The notes under the pieces were generated by a model, which did not search any database, had not been told where the DNA came from, and saw only the letters and a program-made list of their open reading frames with translations. From Rhodovarius crocodyli (GTDB lineage Bacteria > Pseudomonadota > Alphaproteobacteria > Acetobacterales > Acetobacteraceae), in assembly GCA_945901085.1 (NCBI GenBank), contig CAMDJV010000010.1, positions 1-64,000 on the forward strand: a stretch of 64,000 nt of DNA. The letters are read 5' to 3'. Position numbers and translations under genes: made by a program. Of this stretch, positions 60,741-64,000 are shown piece by piece; positions within the stretch are counted from its first letter, which is position 1; each line of letters opens with the position of its first letter.

Positions 60741-61677
60741 CGGAGGCGAGGAAGGCCTCGATATCCGCAGGCGTGCCGATGGCGCTCGCCGTCGCGTCCG
60801 GCGCATTGCGCTTCATGAGGCCGGTCAGCACCTTGCCTGAGCCAATTTCGGCAAAGCGGTCGCAGCCCATGGCCACCATCGCCGCCACGCATTCGCGCCA
60901 GCGCACAGTGCCGGTCACCTGGCGGACCAGCAGATCGATGATTGCGGCCGGCTCGCTCACCCGCGCGGCGGTGACATTGGCGACCAGCGGCGGCGCGGGG
61001 GGGGCCATGCTGACGGCGGCCAGGGCCTCGGCCATCACATCGGCGGCCGGGCCCATCAGGCTGGAATGGAAGGGGGCGGAGACGGGCAGCAGCATGCCGC
61101 GCTTCACGCCGCGCGCCTTGGACACCTCAATGGCGCGCAGCACCGCGCTGCGATGGCCGGAGATGACCGATTGGCCGCCGCCATTGTCATTGGCCAGTTC
61201 CACCACCTCGCCCTGTGCGGCCTCGGCGCAGATTTCGGCGGCGAGGTCGGCCTCGGCGCCCAGCAGGGCCGCCATGGCGCCGAGTTCGGGCGGCACGGCC
61301 TCCTGCATCGCCTGGCCGCGCAGGCGCAGCAGCCGGGCGGTGACCGCCACCGGCAAGGCGCCGGCTGCGGTCAGGGCGCTGTATTCGCCCAAGGAATGGC
61401 CGGCCACCAGGGCCACCTTATCGGCCAGGCGGAAGCCGCCCTCACGCTCCAGCACCCGCACCACCGCCATGGAGACGGCCATGAGCGCGGGTTGGGCATT
61501 GGTGGTGAGGGTCAGTTCATCGGGCGGGCCTTCGAAGATCAGGCGGGAGAGTTTTTGCTCCAGCGCGTCATCCACCTCCTGGAAGGTTTCCCGCGCGATG
61601 GGGAAGGCGTCGGCCAGATCCCGGCCCATGCCGGGTGATTGGCTTCCCTGACCAGGGAAGATGAAGGCGAGGGCCAT
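60736..61677 (-). CDS. fabD: Malonyl-CoA:ACP transacylase
   Basis: Transfers malonyl from CoA to acyl carrier protein at the start of fatty-acid elongation. 313 residues, full length. FIFPGQGSQSPGMGRDLA at the N-terminus, the nucleophile Ser in AGHSLGEYSAL, and the His in VSAPFHSSLM are all present. It precedes fabG in the usual fab order, but acpP and fabF, which normally follow fabG, are not here. Confidence 0.97.
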   Translation of the reverse strand: MALAFIFPGQGSQSPGMGRDLADAFPIARETFQEVDDALEQKLSRLIFEGPPDELTLTTNAQPALMAVSMAVVRVLEREGGFRLADKVALVAGHSLGEYSALTAAGALPVAVTARLLRLRGQAMQEAVPPELGAMAALLGAEADLAAEICAEAAQGEVVELANDNGGGQSVISGHRSAVLRAIEVSKARGVKRGMLLPVSAPFHSSLMGPAADVMAEALAAVSMAPPAPPLVANVTAARVSEPAAIIDLLVRQVTGTVRWRECVAAMVAMGCDRFAEIGSGKVLTGLMKRNAPDATASAIGTPADIEAFLASV

Positions 61678-61776
61678 GATAAACCTTGTATGCCGTGAAA
61701 AGGGTTTGATTTAATAATTGCAGGCATCCAAACCCGAACTCGCGCCCCCGCGTCAATCCCGCGGCGGCGGGTTTCA

Positions 61777-62478
61777 TCACGCTTCCTTGTAGCGATAGCC
61801 GATCCCATAGAGCGTTTCGATCTGCTGGAAATCATCATCCACATCGCGGAACTTCTTACGCACCCGCTTCACATGGCTGTCGATGGTCCGGTCATCGACA
61901 TAGATATTCTCGCCATAGGCGGCATCGATCAGTTGATCGCGGTTCTTGACCATGCCCGGGCGCAGTGCGAGCGCTTTGACCAGCAGGAATTCCGTCACCG
62001 TCAGTTGGATTTGTTTGCCCTTCCACAGGCAGGCATGTTTGGTCTCATCGAGGGTGAGGTCGCCACGGGTGATCACGCCGCCGGCCGGCTGGCCCGCAGC
62101 CTCGGCGCGGTTGGTGTCGTTGCGGCGCAGCAGGGCGCGGATGCGCTCCAGCACCAGGCGCTGGGAGAAGGGCTTGGTGATATAGTCATCGGCGCCCAGG
62201 CGCAGGCCCATCAGCTCATCCACCTCCTCATCCTTGGAGGTGAGGAAGATGACCGGCATGGCGGTGCGGGTGCGCAGGCGTTGCAGCAACTCCATGCCAT
62301 CCATCCGGGGCATTTTGATGTCGAGCACGGCCAGATCGGCCGGCTTGGCCAGCAGGCCTTGCAGCGCGCTTTCGCCATCGGTGTAGGTGCGCACCGAAAA
62401 ACCCTCCTGCTCCAGCGTCATCGACAGGCTGGTAAGGATGTTGCGGTCGTCATCGACCAGAACGATCGTGTGCGGCAT
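61777..62478 (-). CDS. chvI: Response regulator ChvI
   Basis: An OmpR-family regulator of 233 residues strongly like alphaproteobacterial ChvI, which works with the kinase ChvG/ExoS in acid, envelope and exopolysaccharide responses. AGGAGATATC precedes the ATG at 62478. Receiver: VLVDDDRN, phospho-acceptor Asp in [20 protein letters not shown]. Output domain: [20 protein letters not shown] and [20 protein letters not shown]. The chvG kinase gene usually lies directly downstream; here the next gene is fabD. Confidence 0.92.
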   Translation of the reverse strand: MPHTIVLVDDDRNILTSLSMTLEQEGFSVRTYTDGESALQGLLAKPADLAVLDIKMPRMDGMELLQRLRTRTAMPVIFLTSKDEEVDELMGLRLGADDYITKPFSQRLVLERIRALLRRNDTNRAEAAGQPAGGVITRGDLTLDETKHACLWKGKQIQLTVTEFLLVKALALRPGMVKNRDQLIDAAYGENIYVDDRTIDSHVKRVRKKFRDVDDDFQQIETLYGIGYRYKEA

Positions 62479-62588
62479 GGGGATATCTCCTGACCCCTGC
62501 ATAGCCGCTGGCGCCGCGCCGCGCCAAGATGATCTTGTCTCCAACCGGTGGCATGGACTGCTGGCGCGGGGGAGGTTAGCCTCAATCT

Positions 62589-63470
62589 ATGCGAATCTAT
62601 GAATTCCTGACGCTCGACGTCTTCACCACCACCCGCTTCGGCGGCAATCCGCTGGCCGTCTTCCCGGATGCGGCGGGGATGAGCGATGCCGAGATGCAGG
62701 CCATTGCCGCCGAGTTCAACCTCAGCGAAACCACCTTCCTGCTGCCGCCGGCGGATGCGGCCAATACGGCGCGGGTGCGTATTTTCACCCCGGCGCGGGA
62801 AATGCCCTTTGCCGGCCACCCCAATGTGGGCACCGGCTGGGCGCTGGCCGGGCGCGCGGTGGAGAATGTGCTGCGCTTTGAGGAATTGGCCGGGCTGGTG
62901 ACGGTGACGTTGGAGCGCGACGCGGCGGGCGCGCTCACCGCCGCCACCATCGCAGCCCCCCTGCCGCTGACGCTGGGGCCGGATTTCACGCCGGGCGAGA
63001 TTGCGCCCTGCGCCGGGCTGAACCCTGGCGACATCATCACCACCCACCACGCGCCCATCTGCGGGTCGGTGGGCAATCCGTTCATACTGGCAGAGGTGAC
63101 GCCCGAGGCGCTGGCCCGCGCCGCGCCTGACGCCATGGCGATGAAGCGGCTCTCCGCCGCGCATCCGGTGCTGAACAACCGCGCCGCGCTGTATATCTAC
63201 GCCCATGACGGCGCGAAGCTGCGCAGCCGGATGTTCGCGCCCTCCCTGGGCGTGGGCGAGGACCCGGCCACCGGCAGCGCCGCCACGCCGCTGGCTGGGC
63301 TGCTGCTGCAGCTTTCGGGCGCTGATTCGGGCCATTGGGATATGCATCAGGGGGTAGAAATGGGCCGGCCGAGCCTGCTGCGCACCACCGCGCGCCGCAC
63401 GGAAGCGGGGATCATGACCACCGTGGGTGGCGCCTGCGTGCCGGTCATGCGGGGTGAGATTTCGCTGTAG
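62589..63470 (+). CDS. PhzF-family isomerase-like protein
   Basis: A protein of 293 residues with the two-domain diaminopimelate-epimerase-like fold of PhzF. FTTTRFGGNPLAVFPDA opens the protein, the catalytic Glu is in FNLSETTFLLPP, and FTPAREMPFAGHPNVGTGWAL and GEDPATGSAATPLAGLL match the family. PhzF itself acts in phenazine synthesis, but isolated homologues are widespread with unknown substrates; there are no phenazine genes here. Divergent from chvI. Confidence 0.92.
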   Translation: MRIYEFLTLDVFTTTRFGGNPLAVFPDAAGMSDAEMQAIAAEFNLSETTFLLPPADAANTARVRIFTPAREMPFAGHPNVGTGWALAGRAVENVLRFEELAGLVTVTLERDAAGALTAATIAAPLPLTLGPDFTPGEIAPCAGLNPGDIITTHHAPICGSVGNPFILAEVTPEALARAAPDAMAMKRLSAAHPVLNNRAALYIYAHDGAKLRSRMFAPSLGVGEDPATGSAATPLAGLLLQLSGADSGHWDMHQGVEMGRPSLLRTTARRTEAGIMTTVGGACVPVMRGEISL

Positions 63471-63589
63471 CGGCCGCAACCGCGGCTTGCGGCGGGCGGT
63501 TTGGGCGGCCATGCTCGGCGCTGTTATGACCCACCGTCAGGCGCGCGGGCGGCCCTGTTAGCCCTTCGCGCGGGAGAATTCGAAACGCC

Positions 63590-64000
63590 ATGCCGCGCCA
63601 TATCGCCTGCCTCTCCTTTGATTTCGACACCTGGTCCGGCTTCGCCTCGCGCGGGTTGCTCACGCCCACGCCGATCTCGCGCGGCGAATTCGGCGTGGTG
63701 GGGGCGGGGCGCATTCTGGACCTGCTGAAATCACGCGGCATCAAATCCAGCTGGTATATCCCCGGCATCGTGATCGAGACCTATCCCGAGGCCTGCGCCC
63801 GCGTGGTGCGCGAGGGCCATGAGGTGGGGCATCATGGCTGGAGCCATGTGCAACCCGCTTTGCTGCCGGCTGCGCGCGAGGCGGATGAATTCGCGCAAGC
63901 CGTGGAGAGCATCAAGCGGCTCACCGGGGCCATCCCTTCGGGCTATCGTTCACCGGCCTGGGATATCAGTGACCGCACGATCGACCTGATGATCGAACAT
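63590..64000 (+). CDS. Polysaccharide deacetylase family protein, partial (C-terminus off the right edge)
   Basis: A NodB-type deacetylase, first 137 codons only. The start MPRHIACLSFDFDTWSG is at 63590 after CGGGAG. The metal motif is complete: Asp-Asp in SFDFDTW, and His residues in GHEVGHHGWSHVQP; GYRSPAWDISDR is motif 3. No signal peptide, so it is probably of the cytoplasmic group acting on small N-acyl or carbamoyl substrates rather than on a polymer. Confidence 0.88.
   Translation, partial: MPRHIACLSFDFDTWSGFASRGLLTPTPISRGEFGVVGAGRILDLLKSRGIKSSWYIPGIVIETYPEACARVVREGHEVGHHGWSHVQPALLPAAREADEFAQAVESIKRLTGAIPSGYRSPAWDISDRTIDLMIEH

Overview
The window is a high-GC (AT-poor except in a few intergenic islands) chromosomal segment of an alphaproteobacterium. 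Gene content and protein style point to the Acetobacteraceae/Rhodospirillales (Roseomonas-like): a ChvI-type response regulator, DUF1489 and DUF3775 proteins, NnrU, a Bug-type binding protein, a CcmAB pair facing acnA, and alphaproteobacterial intergenic palindromes. This placement is inferred from recognised families, not from a search. No rRNA, plasmid, prophage or CRISPR locus is seen; one tRNA (Gly, CCC) is present.

Layout. 1-5691 (minus): the rplK-rplA-rplJ-rplL-rpoB operon with an L10-leader region and its own promoter; secE-nusG are not upstream. 5841-6141: an AT-rich cell bounded by inverted repeats. 6159-7429 (minus): ccmB-ccmA, facing acnA (7587, plus). 10364-12187: an SDR and an orphan Bug-type binding protein. 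12188-18095: a divergent phosphonate locus, with a PhnS2-T2-U2-type transporter (minus) and an FAD oxidase plus phosphonoacetaldehyde hydrolase (plus). 18158-20793: gpmI-envC. 20803-25927 (minus): cytochrome c, tRNA-Gly, a Bax-inhibitor-1 protein, a deaminase and a YbbAP-type ABC exporter, the last facing a TesA-like esterase with overlapping start codons. 26606-33016 (plus): thpR, a trypsin-like protease, then an acyl-CoA operon (atypical SDR, PrpE, enoyl-CoA hydratase, acyl-CoA ligase).

33017-41095: a repeat element, a MarR regulator, DUF1489, heparinase, a polysaccharide export protein and a YjbH-like protein whose signal peptide is built from a 15-bp tandem repeat. 41096-46844 is the most accessory-looking part: AT-rich spacers, an HNH-like protein, two response regulators, a histidine kinase, a truncated RTX fragment and a 15-bp minisatellite. 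46932-50648: a tightly overlapping CobW-WD40-aldo/keto reductase-DUF3775-lipoprotein run. 50703-54845: a RutE-like reductase, a PepSY protein, aroC and an unknown 397-aa protein, the last two flanked by inverted copies of a composite repeat. 55075-59831: NnrU, then a second acyl-CoA operon (hydratase, NDP-forming CoA ligase, acyl-CoA dehydrogenase). 59892-62478 (minus): fabG, fabD, chvI. 62589 to the end: a PhzF-like protein and the start of a polysaccharide deacetylase.

The least explained signal is the intergenic repeat layer: (i) a composite element with conserved outer hairpins and variable cores (about 33041, 52115, 54892), and (ii) a mosaic of a terminator-like hairpin (module B), which twice supplies the stop codon of the gene in front of it, and a long palindrome (module A) (52033, 52293, 55038, 60652). 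The most interesting metabolic module is the transaminase-free aminophosphonate pathway at 12188-18095.
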